DNA of 64,000 nucleotides from Phycisphaeraceae bacterium (GCA_021297895.1 JAJTHN010000036.1:1-64000), one strand, 5' to 3'; numbered from the stretch's first letter, positions 45,155 through 55,013 are shown. Program-made: numbers and translations. Notes: generated by a model not told the origin, from the letters alone.

Positions 45155-46258
45155 ATGTCCGCCGTACCAACACGTTCACCGCTCGCCGCCTCCCGATGCG
45201 CGCTGGCCGCACTTTCCGTCATCATTTCCGCCGCTGCCGCGCAGGCCTGGGACGCGCCGGGTCACCGCGCCATCACCTTCCTTGCGCTCGACGGGCTCCA
45301 GCAACTCGCGCCGGAGGCGCCCGCATTCATCTTCGACCCCGACCAGCGACACGCCATCGCCTGGCAGGCCAGCGAGGCCGACCGTTGGCGCGGCACGCGC
45401 TCGGCCTACCTGACCCATGAAAACGCGATGGAGCACTTCATCGACATCGAGGATCTCGATGAGTTCGGCCTGACTCTGCGCACCATCAACCCGCTGCGCG
45501 CACGCTTCATCCGCGACATGAGCGTCGCCCGATACGCCCACCGCGAGGGCGACTCACCCCGCACCGACGGCGCTCCCGAGCGTCCGCCCTACAACGAAAG
45601 ACTCGACCCCACGGGCCAGAAGGAGTTCCCCGGCTTCCTGCCGCACGCCATCGTCGAGCACCATGCCAAACTCACCAGCAGCCTCAAGACCTGGCGCATC
45701 CTCACCAGACTCAATGAACCCGCCCGCGCCCCGCAGTTGCTCATGGCCCAGAGCAACATCCGCGTGACGATGGGCATGCTCTCCCACTTCGTCGGCGATG
45801 CCGCCCAACCGCTGCACACGACCAAGCACTTCAACGGCTTTGTCGGCCCCAACCCCCAGCAGTTCACCACCGCCAACACCTTCCACGCCAAGATCGACGG
45901 CGGCATCCTGACCCACCACGCCCTGAACTACCACACCGTCAAGCCCACACAGACCTTCACGACCATCGTCGATCCACTCGACCCGTGGCAGGACCTCATG
46001 ACGTACATCGAGCGCTCGCACGAGAAGGTCATTCCCCTCTACGTGATGGAGAAGGACGGCTCGCTCATGGCCGAGCCGGGCAAGATCTTCATCACCGAGC
46101 GGCTCAACGATGCCGCGTCGATGCTCGCGGCTCTTTACGCCAGCGCCTGGGCCAACAGCGCGATCACGGACAAGGACGTGTCGGACTTTGTCCGCTACGA
46201 CGGCTTTGACATCAAGTCGCTGCCGAATCCGACCGAGCAAGACAAGCCGAATCCGTAA
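45155..46258 (+). CDS. secreted S1/P1 nuclease-like zinc enzyme
   Basis: 367 residues. A signal peptide (ALAALSVIISAAAAQA) is cleaved just before WDAPGH, so the N-terminal Trp can act as a zinc ligand as in the P1 nuclease/phospholipase C fold. Further ligands are visible: Asp in SEADRWRG, His in ENAMEHFIDIE, SHFVGDAAQPLHTTKHFNG (His, Asp and His ligands), and FHAKID with HxxxD. These are all the three-zinc positions. It probably cleaves single-stranded nucleic acids or phospholipids outside the cell. GGAG lies 7 bases before ATG 45155. A strong terminator directly follows the stop. Confidence 0.85.
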   Translation: MSAVPTRSPLAASRCALAALSVIISAAAAQAWDAPGHRAITFLALDGLQQLAPEAPAFIFDPDQRHAIAWQASEADRWRGTRSAYLTHENAMEHFIDIEDLDEFGLTLRTINPLRARFIRDMSVARYAHREGDSPRTDGAPERPPYNERLDPTGQKEFPGFLPHAIVEHHAKLTSSLKTWRILTRLNEPARAPQLLMAQSNIRVTMGMLSHFVGDAAQPLHTTKHFNGFVGPNPQQFTTANTFHAKIDGGILTHHALNYHTVKPTQTFTTIVDPLDPWQDLMTYIERSHEKVIPLYVMEKDGSLMAEPGKIFITERLNDAASMLAALYASAWANSAITDKDVSDFVRYDGFDIKSLPNPTEQDKPNP

Positions 46259-46286
46259 AAACAAACCGACTGTCGGTTTGTTTTTT
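46259..46286 (+). terminator. rho-independent terminator after the P1-nuclease-like gene
   Basis: AAACAAACCGA, CTG loop, TCGGTTTGTTT, then more T residues (TTTTTT run). An 11-base stem beginning directly after the TAA. The clearest intrinsic terminator in the window. Confidence 0.9.
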
Positions 46287-46391
46287 CTGGGCCTACCCAC
46301 CCGTTCGGGCGAAACATCGCTCAGCATGGCCGTGCGGCGATGAGTTGGCCTTGCTTTGCGCGCGCCGGTCGGCGTTCGCGCAGGCGTGTTG

Positions 46392-46397
46392 TATTCT
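46392..46397 (+). promoter_or_regulatory. -10 box (TATTCT) of the HAF-like exoprotein gene
   Basis: TATTCT 34 bases before ATG 46431, with CAGGAG in the leader as ribosome binding site. Confidence 0.4.
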
Positions 46398-46430
46398 CAC
46401 CTTCCGCCCAACCGTACAGGAGATGTCCCC

Positions 46431-49235
46431 ATGCACCCGACCAAGATCGCGGCCAACATTCGTTTGCGCCGTGTAGCGGCCTTGGCTCTGCTCGCTCTCG
46501 CGGGGACGGTATCGACCTCATCGGTCGCGTCGGCATCGCCGTCGGCGTTCGCGCTGATCCAGTCCGACCTGACGGAACTCGGCGGCATTTCCGCCGACGG
46601 TTCGACCGTTGTCGGAGCGCTCGGAATTGAGTCCGGTTTTCAGTTCACCTTTCGCCCATTCCGCTGGAGTTACGAGACCGGCCTCTCGCTGCTGACACCC
46701 ATCCCGTCGTCCGGCCAGACTGTCGCACAGGCGATCTCGAGCAACGGCTCGGTCATTGCCGGCCGCAACCCATCGGGCGGCTTCATCTGGAACACCCCCG
46801 GGCCGATGCAGAACTTCGCGTTCGGCGAGATCCTCGATCTCTCGGCAAACGGTTCGATCTACATCACCGATGACGGACGCGGCACGTTCCCCAACCCGCC
46901 CGCCGCGCTGCCCACGCTCCCCGAAGCCAGCATCGGTCGTCCGGTCGCCCTTTCCGGCGATGGCCAGACCGTCGCCGGCAACGACACGGTTCAGGTCGAA
47001 GATCCCGGCGGGGGTGGTTACGGCTACGGCGGGCCTTCGCTGATCAACGTCTCGCGTGCCGTGCGAATCACGCCGTCGAACGTGGTTCAGCCGCTGGGCC
47101 TGCTCGGCGGTGATGAGTCGTTCGCGCTGGGCATTTCCTCCGACGGCGCGGTTGTTGTGGGCTTTGCCGAGCGGGCACCAGCCTCCGGCGGCACGAACCG
47201 CGCCTTCAGCAGCACGGGCGGCGCACCGATGGTCGAACTGCCAACTCCGGCGGGCACGGAGGACGCGCCCAGCGAGGCCCGCGATGCCTCCGGCGATGGC
47301 TCGGTCATCGTCGGCGCGGTCGATGGGCGTGCGGTGTTCTGGTCCGGCGGCGAGCCGCAGTTCATCCGCGAGTACATGCTCTCACGCGGGATCGACCTCT
47401 CGGCCCATGAGTTCCTCACCGCCGAGGGCGTCTCGGACGATGGCCGCTACGTTGTGGGCCAGTCCTTCCGCACCGGGACGGGGACGGTCGACGCATATCG
47501 CATCGATCTTCAGGCCTTCTGCTTCGCGCCATCGCCCGCGCCGATCTTCGCGCCGACGTTCTCGCTTCACGAGGTTGGCCAGCCCATGCCCGGGATCGCG
47601 GGCGAGACGATCCTCGGGCTGTCGAACGCGGATCTGGCCACAGGAGGAGCCAGCGCCACGCTCGCTCAATCGACCGGTGACCGGGCCATCGGCGGGCCGC
47701 TCGGTGCGCCGATTGCCTATTCCGGCGCGCCGCGGATGGTCTCGGCCTTTGCCGATACCCAGGGCCGCGTTGTGGTCTCGGGCGGTGTGCTGGTGAGCGT
47801 TCCCAACCCCAATCCGTTCGAGCCGCCGCTGCTCGCTTTGCGCGGCCAGATCGATCACTTCAGCCCCGGGCTGAGCGAGCCGCTGGTCCGAGAGGGCGAC
47901 GCCGCGCCGGGAACGGGCGGGGGAACGATGAACACGACGGACATCGATCTCAAAGCGATGGTGAACAATGCCGGTGATGTCGCGTTCACCACGCGGGTCA
48001 GCGGCGGCAACAGCGGTCTGGCGCTGTTCGTCCGCTCGGCTTCGGGCACGAGCCGCGCGTTCTTCAGCGCCCCGGCGATCACGAATCTCGAGTCGCTCCA
48101 GTCGCCGACGGTTCACGCCTTCAGCGACACCGGCGTGATCGCGCGATCGGGCACGGTCCTGGTCACCGGCGGCGTGCCGATCGGGCAGGGGTTCTTCGTC
48201 GGCGGGCCGTCGACACACACCCTTCGCCTGCGCACCGGCGCTCCCGCGCCCGATGCGTTGCCGGGGAGCGTTCTCTCGGACATCGAGACGACCCGCGTGC
48301 GACAGTTGCCAAGCGGGCTCACGACGGTCCGTGCGACGATTCAGAATCCCGACAGCACCAGCCGTCGCGTGATCTACTCGATGGACCCGGCCCCCGATGC
48401 GCAAGCCCGGATCGTGCTCAGCGCGGGCGACGGCATCACGGGGCTTGGCGGCGTGACGATCTCGGACATCGGCGAGTACACGCTGCGGGCGAACAACACC
48501 GCGATCGTGCAGGTGTACCTGAGCGGGCCGGGCATCAACTCGGACAACGACATCGCGCTGGTCAGCGTTGACCTGGCCGCGGCGCAGCCGGCGAGCATGA
48601 TCACGCAGCGCGGCACGCTCACGCCCGGCGCGGCGCCGTGCCAGTGGTACTCGCTCGAGGTCACGCATCTTTCCAGCGCGGGCGAGTGGACGATCCTTCA
48701 CACCACCTCCATCAGCAGGAGCGTCACGGTTCCGATCGTGCTCGCGATCAATCAGGATGGCTTCGTGCAGCCGCTTGTCCGGGCCGGCCAGTCGCTGAAT
48801 CTCGGCGGCGGGCCCTCGGTCTTCATCCGCTCGTTCAGCCCCGCCACCATCGAACGTGGCACGACCGGCGGCGATGGTCGCCGGTCCGACATCGCCTCAA
48901 CCGGCCAGTACCTTCTGCGTGCGCAGGTCAGCGACACCGAGAGCGGGCCGCAAAGCTCGGCGCTGCTGCGCATCGACCTGCCGGTCACGCCGGGGTCGAT
49001 CGCGTGCTCGGTCGCGGACATCGCCAACACCGACGGCGACCCCGGTGCCGACGGTGCCATCGACAACGGCGACTTCCAGCTCTTCTTCATCGCGTTCTTC
49101 GCCGATGTGAGCGACCCGCTGCACCTGCTGGCCGACATCGCCAACACCGACGGCGACCCCGGTGCCGACGGCGTGGTGGACAACGGCGACTTCAGCACCT
49201 TCTTCAACTTCTTCTTTATCGGTTGCGGATCCTGA
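46431..49235 (+). CDS. secreted beta-rich protein with GC-type dockerin tail
   Basis: 934-residue exported protein. A signal peptide (VAALALLALAGTVSTSSVASA) is followed by repeats of HAF type near 45-350 (ISADGSTVVGA, ISSDGAVVVGF, GDGSVIVGA, VSDDGRYVVGQS). These would form a beta-propeller-like structure. A second half (about 370-850) has repeats such as MVNNAGDVAFTTRVSGG, reminiscent of choice-of-anchor tandem-repeat proteins. The end (about 856-934) is the duplicated acidic tail CSVADIANTDGDPGADGAID ... LLADIANTDG ... FFIGCGS. ATG 46431 follows CAGGAG. Function unknown; third member of the GC-dockerin set in this window. Confidence 0.82.
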   Translation: MHPTKIAANIRLRRVAALALLALAGTVSTSSVASASPSAFALIQSDLTELGGISADGSTVVGALGIESGFQFTFRPFRWSYETGLSLLTPIPSSGQTVAQAISSNGSVIAGRNPSGGFIWNTPGPMQNFAFGEILDLSANGSIYITDDGRGTFPNPPAALPTLPEASIGRPVALSGDGQTVAGNDTVQVEDPGGGGYGYGGPSLINVSRAVRITPSNVVQPLGLLGGDESFALGISSDGAVVVGFAERAPASGGTNRAFSSTGGAPMVELPTPAGTEDAPSEARDASGDGSVIVGAVDGRAVFWSGGEPQFIREYMLSRGIDLSAHEFLTAEGVSDDGRYVVGQSFRTGTGTVDAYRIDLQAFCFAPSPAPIFAPTFSLHEVGQPMPGIAGETILGLSNADLATGGASATLAQSTGDRAIGGPLGAPIAYSGAPRMVSAFADTQGRVVVSGGVLVSVPNPNPFEPPLLALRGQIDHFSPGLSEPLVREGDAAPGTGGGTMNTTDIDLKAMVNNAGDVAFTTRVSGGNSGLALFVRSASGTSRAFFSAPAITNLESLQSPTVHAFSDTGVIARSGTVLVTGGVPIGQGFFVGGPSTHTLRLRTGAPAPDALPGSVLSDIETTRVRQLPSGLTTVRATIQNPDSTSRRVIYSMDPAPDAQARIVLSAGDGITGLGGVTISDIGEYTLRANNTAIVQVYLSGPGINSDNDIALVSVDLAAAQPASMITQRGTLTPGAAPCQWYSLEVTHLSSAGEWTILHTTSISRSVTVPIVLAINQDGFVQPLVRAGQSLNLGGGPSVFIRSFSPATIERGTTGGDGRRSDIASTGQYLLRAQVSDTESGPQSSALLRIDLPVTPGSIACSVADIANTDGDPGADGAIDNGDFQLFFIAFFADVSDPLHLLADIANTDGDPGADGVVDNGDFSTFFNFFFIGCGS

Positions 49236-49274
49236 GACCGGGGCGCTCGCACAGCCGGGACGGTTGGCGTTAGA

Positions 49275-49997
49275 ATGCCGTCATCGGCGGATCGCCGCGG
49301 GGCGACGGCCGGTGTTGTGTGCGCTGACGGGCAGAACTCTGGCGGGGGGATCGAGGGCGTGGCCCCGGCGGCCGCCGCGCGGTCGCCCCGGCGTGCGCCG
49401 CCCACGGAGCGGACCGGCAGCGTCGCCAAGGCGCAGGTCTGGCACGAGGTGCTCGGCATCATCGGGATCGTGTTGGGCTCGGTCGGCGTGCTCATGGCGC
49501 TGTGGCAGCTCGTCTGGCCCGGGATCGCGGCGCTGATCGGTGGCCCGTTCGCGGCCGCGATGCGGATGCCCGAAGGATCCACGCTGCCGACGCACAACAT
49601 GATCTATGGCGTGGTCAAGCTCGCGATCGAGGCGGCGCTGATCGTGCTGTGCGCGATGCTCGTGCGTCGGCACCGCGCGAGCGTTTGGGGGCTGAGGATC
49701 TGGGCGATCGCGGAGATCATCGTGCTTCCGTACAAGCTCTGCGTAACGGCGTGGAGCATGGAAGCGGGCTTTGAGCAGCAGGCGGCGGGGCCGCGAGCCG
49801 GCGGCCCGGCACCGGAGATCATCGAGCAACTCTCGCTGGTCATGGGCGTTGGTTTCTCGGCCCTTTGGACGCTTGCGCTGCCGATCTTTCTCCTGTGGTG
49901 GTTCGGGCGTCGCACGATCATCGCCAGCGCCGCGCGGTGGCCCGGCGCAGCTCGACCCGGCGCAACTCGGCCCGGCGCACCTCGGGAAGGAGCCTGA
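49275..49997 (+). CDS. multi-pass membrane protein of unknown function
   Basis: 240 residues. A disordered N-terminus of about 50 residues precedes four predicted membrane helices: ~57-80 (LGIIGIVLGSVGVLMALWQL), ~108-128, ~136-158 and ~190-215. The tail consists of repeated Pro-Gly-Ala-Arg units. The upstream ATG at 49275 overlaps a TAGAAT box, so the real start could lie further in. It ends 4 bases before the next gene, which is clearly translated from the same message. No function can be assigned. Confidence 0.6.
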   Translation: MPSSADRRGATAGVVCADGQNSGGGIEGVAPAAAARSPRRAPPTERTGSVAKAQVWHEVLGIIGIVLGSVGVLMALWQLVWPGIAALIGGPFAAAMRMPEGSTLPTHNMIYGVVKLAIEAALIVLCAMLVRRHRASVWGLRIWAIAEIIVLPYKLCVTAWSMEAGFEQQAAGPRAGGPAPEIIEQLSLVMGVGFSALWTLALPIFLLWWFGRRTIIASAARWPGAARPGATRPGAPREGA

Positions 49998-50001
49998 GCG
50001 C

Positions 50002-51978
50002 GTGAAGTGCAAGACCTGCTCGTACTCCCTGTGGAACATCCGCTCGCGGACGTGCCCCGAGTGCGGCACGGGCTTCAAGCCGTCGGACTTTGCGTTCATC
50101 CCGCAGAACGTGCGGTTCTGCTGCCCCCACTGCTCGCAGGCGTACTACGGGACCGATGCGAACGGCCTCCTGGAGCCGCGCGAGTTTGACTGCGTGCGTT
50201 GCGCCGAAGCGATCACGCTCGATGAAATGGTGCTCATGCCCGCCGAGGGGGTGCGGGATGAGGACGTCGAGCCGGTGGTCAATCCGTGGCTGGCTCAGCC
50301 GCGGAGCGGCTGGTTCAAGCCGCTGCTCTCGACAGCGGGGCGCGGGATGATCGCGCCGCGGCTGCTGCTGAAGCGCAAGCCGGTGACGGGCGACACGCGA
50401 AGGGCGTGGAGCTTCATGCTGCTGCTGACGGTGCTGGGCGTCTTTGCGCTCGCGATCACGTTTCTCGTGCCGATGCTGGCGGTCGCGCTCGGCGCGGCGT
50501 TCTCGACTGCGGGACAGGCGGGTGCGGCGGCGAGCGCGGGTGGGGCGCTGCCCACGACGCGAGCCGGGCTGGTCTGGATTGTTCTGGCATCGGTCACGGG
50601 GCTTTCCGGCGGGGCGTTTGTGCTGCTGGGCATCGCTCTGCTGATCTTCACGCTGGTCTGGACGCTGATCGCCCACGCGGTGTTGATGGTGACCGGACCA
50701 CGGAGCGGGTCGCTCGGCGTGACGCAGCAGGCGATCCTTTTCACGTCGGGTGCGATGCTGCCGGTGCTCGTGCCGTGCGTCGGCGTGAACCTGGTGCCGG
50801 TGCTGCTGATCTGGTGGATGATCTCCGCGAGCATGGCGATCGGGGTCGCGCAGGGCGTGCGCTGGTGGCGTGCGTTTCTGGCCGGGGTGGTCGCGCCCTT
50901 GCTCACGGTGGTGGCGCTGGTCGTCTCGCTGGTTCTCGCGGCGGTTCCGCTGATCACGCTTGCGAGCGCGGCGATCGCGCGGCAGACAAACGCGGCGCTT
51001 TCTTTGGCGCAGTCCTCGGTGCCGATCAGCACGCGGCTGCCCGAACTGACCCGCACGCTGCTGGACAACCCGCCCGCGCACGGCGTGGAACTCATGGGCA
51101 TCCGTCGCACGATGCCCGGTGCCGCGTCGCTGCGGATCGGGACGGCGGCGACGATCGGTGAAGGGGCTGATCCGACCATGACTCGCGGCGACGATCAGAA
51201 GGCCGGCAAGGCTGGTGACGGCGTCTCGGAGGGCGGCGTGCAGATCGAGATCGAAAGCGGTCCCGCGGGCCCCGGCAACGGGACGAATGGGACGAACGGG
51301 CGTTCGTACTTTTCTTTCGCGCGGGCGGCGGGAGACTACTTCGCACCCGAGAGCACACTGAAGTCACGCATGATCACTGTGGCGGGCAGGAGCCTTGACG
51401 ACATCGTCGAGGGCTTGAGCGATGGCCGGCCCGATGCGCTGCCGACGGACGCGACGCATCCGGATCTGCTCGCGGGCGCGGATGTGGCGCACCGCGTGGG
51501 CGACCTGGTGTTCACGTATCGCGGCGTGAACGCGGTGTCGATGCCGAGCCGCGATGGGCTGTGGCTGGTGATCTGCTGGCCGCTGCACCCGATCGCGGCG
51601 CACCTGTCGCCCGAGCCGGACGCGGTGAGCGAGCCGCTTTCGGGCGATGCGGATCGGAAGATGCGTTGTGACGTCGCGCGGGCACGGGCGATTCAGGCGG
51701 GAGTTGATCCGGCGGCGCTCGGCACCGCTGACGAGCAGGGCAAGATCGCGGTGCTGCGTGCCGATGGCACGACGGTGATGATCCCGCGGGGCGAGTTTGA
51801 TGAGAAACTCAGGGAGCAGAACGAGGCGCGGGCGCGGGCGGGGCTGGCGGAGCTGCCGCACCCGCGGAGCGTGACCAAGGGCTGCGTGATCACGCCGCCG
51901 ATTGCGCCACCAGTTGCGCCAGCAGCGGCACCGACGGCAGCGCCGACGGGCGCACCCACGGTTCCGAGCCAGCCTTGA
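50002..51978 (+). CDS. double zinc-ribbon multi-pass membrane protein
   Basis: About 658 residues. The N-terminus carries two zinc ribbons: CKTCSYSLWNIRSRTCPECG (3-22) and CPHC ... CVRC (about 37-70). Membrane helices follow at ~140-165, ~190-225, ~245-285 and ~290-325, and then a soluble C-terminal domain of about 330 residues with a Pro/Ala tail. GTG 50002 is chosen: AAGGAG lies about 10 bases upstream and the first zinc ribbon starts at once. An ATG-type extension would overlap the upstream gene heavily. Part of a two-gene unit with the preceding membrane protein. Unknown function. Confidence 0.7.
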   Translation: MKCKTCSYSLWNIRSRTCPECGTGFKPSDFAFIPQNVRFCCPHCSQAYYGTDANGLLEPREFDCVRCAEAITLDEMVLMPAEGVRDEDVEPVVNPWLAQPRSGWFKPLLSTAGRGMIAPRLLLKRKPVTGDTRRAWSFMLLLTVLGVFALAITFLVPMLAVALGAAFSTAGQAGAAASAGGALPTTRAGLVWIVLASVTGLSGGAFVLLGIALLIFTLVWTLIAHAVLMVTGPRSGSLGVTQQAILFTSGAMLPVLVPCVGVNLVPVLLIWWMISASMAIGVAQGVRWWRAFLAGVVAPLLTVVALVVSLVLAAVPLITLASAAIARQTNAALSLAQSSVPISTRLPELTRTLLDNPPAHGVELMGIRRTMPGAASLRIGTAATIGEGADPTMTRGDDQKAGKAGDGVSEGGVQIEIESGPAGPGNGTNGTNGRSYFSFARAAGDYFAPESTLKSRMITVAGRSLDDIVEGLSDGRPDALPTDATHPDLLAGADVAHRVGDLVFTYRGVNAVSMPSRDGLWLVICWPLHPIAAHLSPEPDAVSEPLSGDADRKMRCDVARARAIQAGVDPAALGTADEQGKIAVLRADGTTVMIPRGEFDEKLREQNEARARAGLAELPHPRSVTKGCVITPPIAPPVAPAAAPTAAPTGAPTVPSQP

Positions 51979-52030
51979 TCGGCGGAGGACGTTGCGGGCG
52001 TGCTCCGAGTGCGCGTGTCGCTCCGCTGTC

Positions 52031-52036
52031 TATGCT
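52031..52036 (+). promoter_or_regulatory. -10-like box (TATGCT), leaderless arrangement, glycosyltransferase gene
   Basis: TATGCT, 8 bases, ATG at 52045; no Shine-Dalgarno sequence. Confidence 0.45.
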
Positions 52037-52044
52037 GCGCTGCG

Positions 52045-53397
52045 ATGAGCGATGCACGCGAGAGACAGAGCGCCGGACCGGACCGCTTCGACGTGCTCTT
52101 CTGCACTTTCGGCTCGCGCGGGGACGTGCATCCGTACATCGCGGTGGCGCTGGCGCTCCGGGAGATCGGCATCACCAGCGCGATCGCCACGGGCAAGGAA
52201 CACGAGACGACTGTTCGTCGCGCGGCGGGGCCCGACGGACGTGCGGGGGTCATCGGGTTCGTGAGCGTGCCGCCATCGCGCGAGGAGTTCGATCGTGATG
52301 GCGGGATGATGGAGCGTGTGCTCGACCCGGTGCGCGGGGCGGAGTTCATCTTCGGGCAGATCGTCTGTCCCTTTCTCGAGCGGACGCACGGCGCGACGCT
52401 GGCGGCCGCGCGCGCGGGCGGGTGCCGGCTCATCGTGGGGCATCCGCTGGCGGTGACCGCGCCCATGGTCGCCGAGCAGCTGGGGTTGGCGTACGTGTAC
52501 ACGTTCCTGCAACCCATGAGCATCTTCAGCGCGACGGATCCGCCGGTGATCCCCGCCGCGCCGTGGCTGCACGGGCTGCGGCGGCTCGGGCCATGGGCGC
52601 ACCGGGCGTTGTATCGGCTGATGGCACGCCGACTGCGGACGCTCGGTGAGCCGATCGAGCGGTTCGCACGCGGGCTTGGGCTTGAGCCCGAACCGGGGCG
52701 GACGCTGCTGCAGCGGCTGGAGTCGAAGGTGCTGAACATCGCGATGTTCTCACCGGTTGTCGCCCCGCCGCAAAGCGACTGGCCCGCGAACACGCGCGCG
52801 GTGGGCGCGTGTCTGTGGGACGACCCCGGGGCGGAAGACGCGGCCGAGTCGGCAGCGCTGGAGGCGTTCCTACGCAGCGGTGAGAAGCCGGTCGTGGTGA
52901 CGCTGGGCTCGGCGGCGGTGGAGATCGGGCAGCACGTCTACGAGCATGCGCTGGAGGGTGCGCTGCGCGCCGGACGGCGCTGCGTGCTGCTGACCGGGCC
53001 GATGGATGCGCCCCTGGCGGCGCGCGGACGGTCGGATGTGCTGGCGGTTCGGTACGGGGCGTTCTCGCGGATTCTGCACGCATCGTGCGTGGTGGTGCAC
53101 TCGTGCGGCGCGGGGACGATGGCGCAGGTGATGCGTGCGGGGGTGCCGCAGGTGTGCGTGCCGTTTGCGCATGATCAGCCGGACAACGCGATGCGCGTGC
53201 GGCGGCTGCGCGCGGGGGTGATGATGGGTCGATCGGCGACGAGCGCCGAGAGGATGCGCCGGGCGATCGAGCGGGTGCTGGATGATGGCGAGGGGTTCAT
53301 CGCCGGGGCGCGGGCGGCGGCGGAGCGGGTTCGGGGCGAGAACGGGGCGCGAGCGGCGGCGGGTTTGATTCGCGATGTGCTGGCGCGGCGGGGCTGA
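52045..53397 (+). CDS. UGT-like (GT1-type) glycosyltransferase
   Basis: 450 residues, GT-B fold. The N-terminal domain begins with the nucleotide-sugar transferase motif FGSRGDVHPYIAVALAL, as in rhamnosyl- and sterol-glucosyltransferases. The C-terminal donor-binding signature is VVHSCGAGTMAQVMRAGVPQ followed by VPFAHDQPDNA near 350-380, where the His and the DQ pair contact the UDP-sugar. It likely glycosylates a lipid or small hydrophobic acceptor. ATG 52045 is chosen over GTG 52000 because of the promoter-like box directly before it. No neighbouring biosynthetic genes suggest the acceptor. Confidence 0.85.
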   Translation: MSDARERQSAGPDRFDVLFCTFGSRGDVHPYIAVALALREIGITSAIATGKEHETTVRRAAGPDGRAGVIGFVSVPPSREEFDRDGGMMERVLDPVRGAEFIFGQIVCPFLERTHGATLAAARAGGCRLIVGHPLAVTAPMVAEQLGLAYVYTFLQPMSIFSATDPPVIPAAPWLHGLRRLGPWAHRALYRLMARRLRTLGEPIERFARGLGLEPEPGRTLLQRLESKVLNIAMFSPVVAPPQSDWPANTRAVGACLWDDPGAEDAAESAALEAFLRSGEKPVVVTLGSAAVEIGQHVYEHALEGALRAGRRCVLLTGPMDAPLAARGRSDVLAVRYGAFSRILHASCVVVHSCGAGTMAQVMRAGVPQVCVPFAHDQPDNAMRVRRLRAGVMMGRSATSAERMRRAIERVLDDGEGFIAGARAAAERVRGENGARAAAGLIRDVLARRG

Positions 53398-53476
53398 ATA
53401 GCATCCGAACGGGCACGAACGGCGTACGAGAAGATCGCACACACCGGCGGAACAGAGGGGCGGGCAGGAGCGACGC

Positions 53477-54925
53477 ATGACGCACGGATCATCACCGGTC
53501 GGGGCTGAGCGGGGCATGGCCATGGGCGGGCGCGGTGCGCGGATTCTGGCCGCGGCGCTGATGATCGGCGCGCTGGTGCCGCTCACGATGGCGACGAGTG
53601 CTCTTGCGCAGGCGGCCGGACAGGCCGCGGCGCAGGGCGGGAAGGCGGCAGATGGCCCGGTGGTGAGCATGCCGCTCAAGGACGCGTTGGCCAGGGCCCG
53701 CGCGGAGAATCGGCTGTTGCTGGTGTACATCGCATCGGGCAAGCGGCGACAGCAGGAGATCGATGCGTTCTGGAGCCTTCCCGGGCCGCGGCAGTGGGCT
53801 TTGCGGCACGCGCTGGTGGTAAAGGTCAGCGACTCGGCGACGATCCGCGATCTGGCCAAGAGCGAGGTCAAGCCCGGCCAGCGAGCCGACCCGCTGGTGT
53901 TTGTTGACGGGAAGTTGCGGCAGGTCTTCTCGTGCGGCTGGCCGGCGCACGAGCCGCGGATGCGCGATGGGAACGACACCAAGCGCACGAGCGTGGGGCC
54001 GCTGGTGAGACTGGACTGGACGCTGCGGTCGATTCCGGGGCACTTTGCGGGGCACCAGGTGCCGCCGATGGTCATCGCGCCGAGCAGCGGTGTTGGAGAA
54101 CTCAAGAGCGTGACGGAGTGGCTCGCGCTGCTGGAGCGTGCGCGGGCGACGGCGAACGCGGGGCAGTTGGGCGATGCCGCGGGGTTGTATGTGGGGCTCT
54201 GGGAGTCGGCGGAGGGGCTTGTCACGCCGGGGCTGGAGGCGGCGCGGACCGCGATGCTGACGAGCGTGGCCGGAGAGATGTACAGCGTGGCGATCCGCGA
54301 TGAGTCGGCCAAGGCACGCGTGGATGTCCTGCGGACGACGCGGCTGGATGCGATGGACTGGGCCGATGGGAAGCGGGTCTGGGCGTACCTGCTGCTGTGC
54401 AGGGCGGCCAACGACCACCTGCCGACGATGGAGTTCCTTGATAAGTCGCTCAACGACCCGGATGCGGAGCGAGCGATCCCGGCGGGCGATCGGGCGATGC
54501 TGGAGGTCGTTCTGCCGCGGTCGCACTGGAGCAACCCGCTTCGCGGCGGGGATGCCGCGGCATCATTGCGGCGGATCGTTGAGGGGCGTGGCGCCGAGCG
54601 GCCCGAGGGGCTGAGCGAGGCGGACTGGGAGCGGCTGCGGTCGCTGCGCGCGTGGACGCTGGGTGTCGAGGGATGCAGGCAGTACGCGGCGCTGTTGCGG
54701 CAGGGCAAGGACGAGCAGGCGGTGGCCGCGGCCAAGACGCTGCTGGACCTGACCGGCGAGGATCAGCGCGCTGCGCGCCGGCTGGAACTGGTCGTCACGG
54801 CGCTGGCCGATCGGCAGGGGCGTGAGCATCAGCGGGCGTGGATCGCCGAGAGCGGGCTCGCGGAGCCGGCGCGGGCGGCGCTGCTGAAGCTGCTCGATGA
54901 GCAGCTCGCGGCCGCGCGGAAGTGA
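53477..54925 (+). CDS. exported protein with thioredoxin-like N-terminal domain
   Basis: 482 residues. A signal peptide (ILAAALMIGALVPLTMATSALA) precedes a domain at about 60-170 with the pattern of thioredoxin-like proteins (LKDALARARAENRLLLVYIA, ALVVKVSDSATIRDLAKS, DPLVFVDGKL). The CxxC site is absent, so redox activity is unlikely. The remaining ~300 residues are mainly helical, possibly TPR-like (LEEQ-type helix pairs are suggestive only). AGGAG lies about 7 bases before ATG 53477. It is separated from the convergent ribosomal-protein operon by a terminator. Confidence 0.68.
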   Translation: MTHGSSPVGAERGMAMGGRGARILAAALMIGALVPLTMATSALAQAAGQAAAQGGKAADGPVVSMPLKDALARARAENRLLLVYIASGKRRQQEIDAFWSLPGPRQWALRHALVVKVSDSATIRDLAKSEVKPGQRADPLVFVDGKLRQVFSCGWPAHEPRMRDGNDTKRTSVGPLVRLDWTLRSIPGHFAGHQVPPMVIAPSSGVGELKSVTEWLALLERARATANAGQLGDAAGLYVGLWESAEGLVTPGLEAARTAMLTSVAGEMYSVAIRDESAKARVDVLRTTRLDAMDWADGKRVWAYLLLCRAANDHLPTMEFLDKSLNDPDAERAIPAGDRAMLEVVLPRSHWSNPLRGGDAAASLRRIVEGRGAERPEGLSEADWERLRSLRAWTLGVEGCRQYAALLRQGKDEQAVAAAKTLLDLTGEDQRAARRLELVVTALADRQGREHQRAWIAESGLAEPARAALLKLLDEQLAAARK

Positions 54926-55013
54926 TGCGGCCGCCCGGTGGCGGCGCGGCGGCGACGAAGCTGGATCGGGGCGCCGGCTGGGGACGTGGGTTGAGCGGCG
55001 GCTGAAATGAAAA

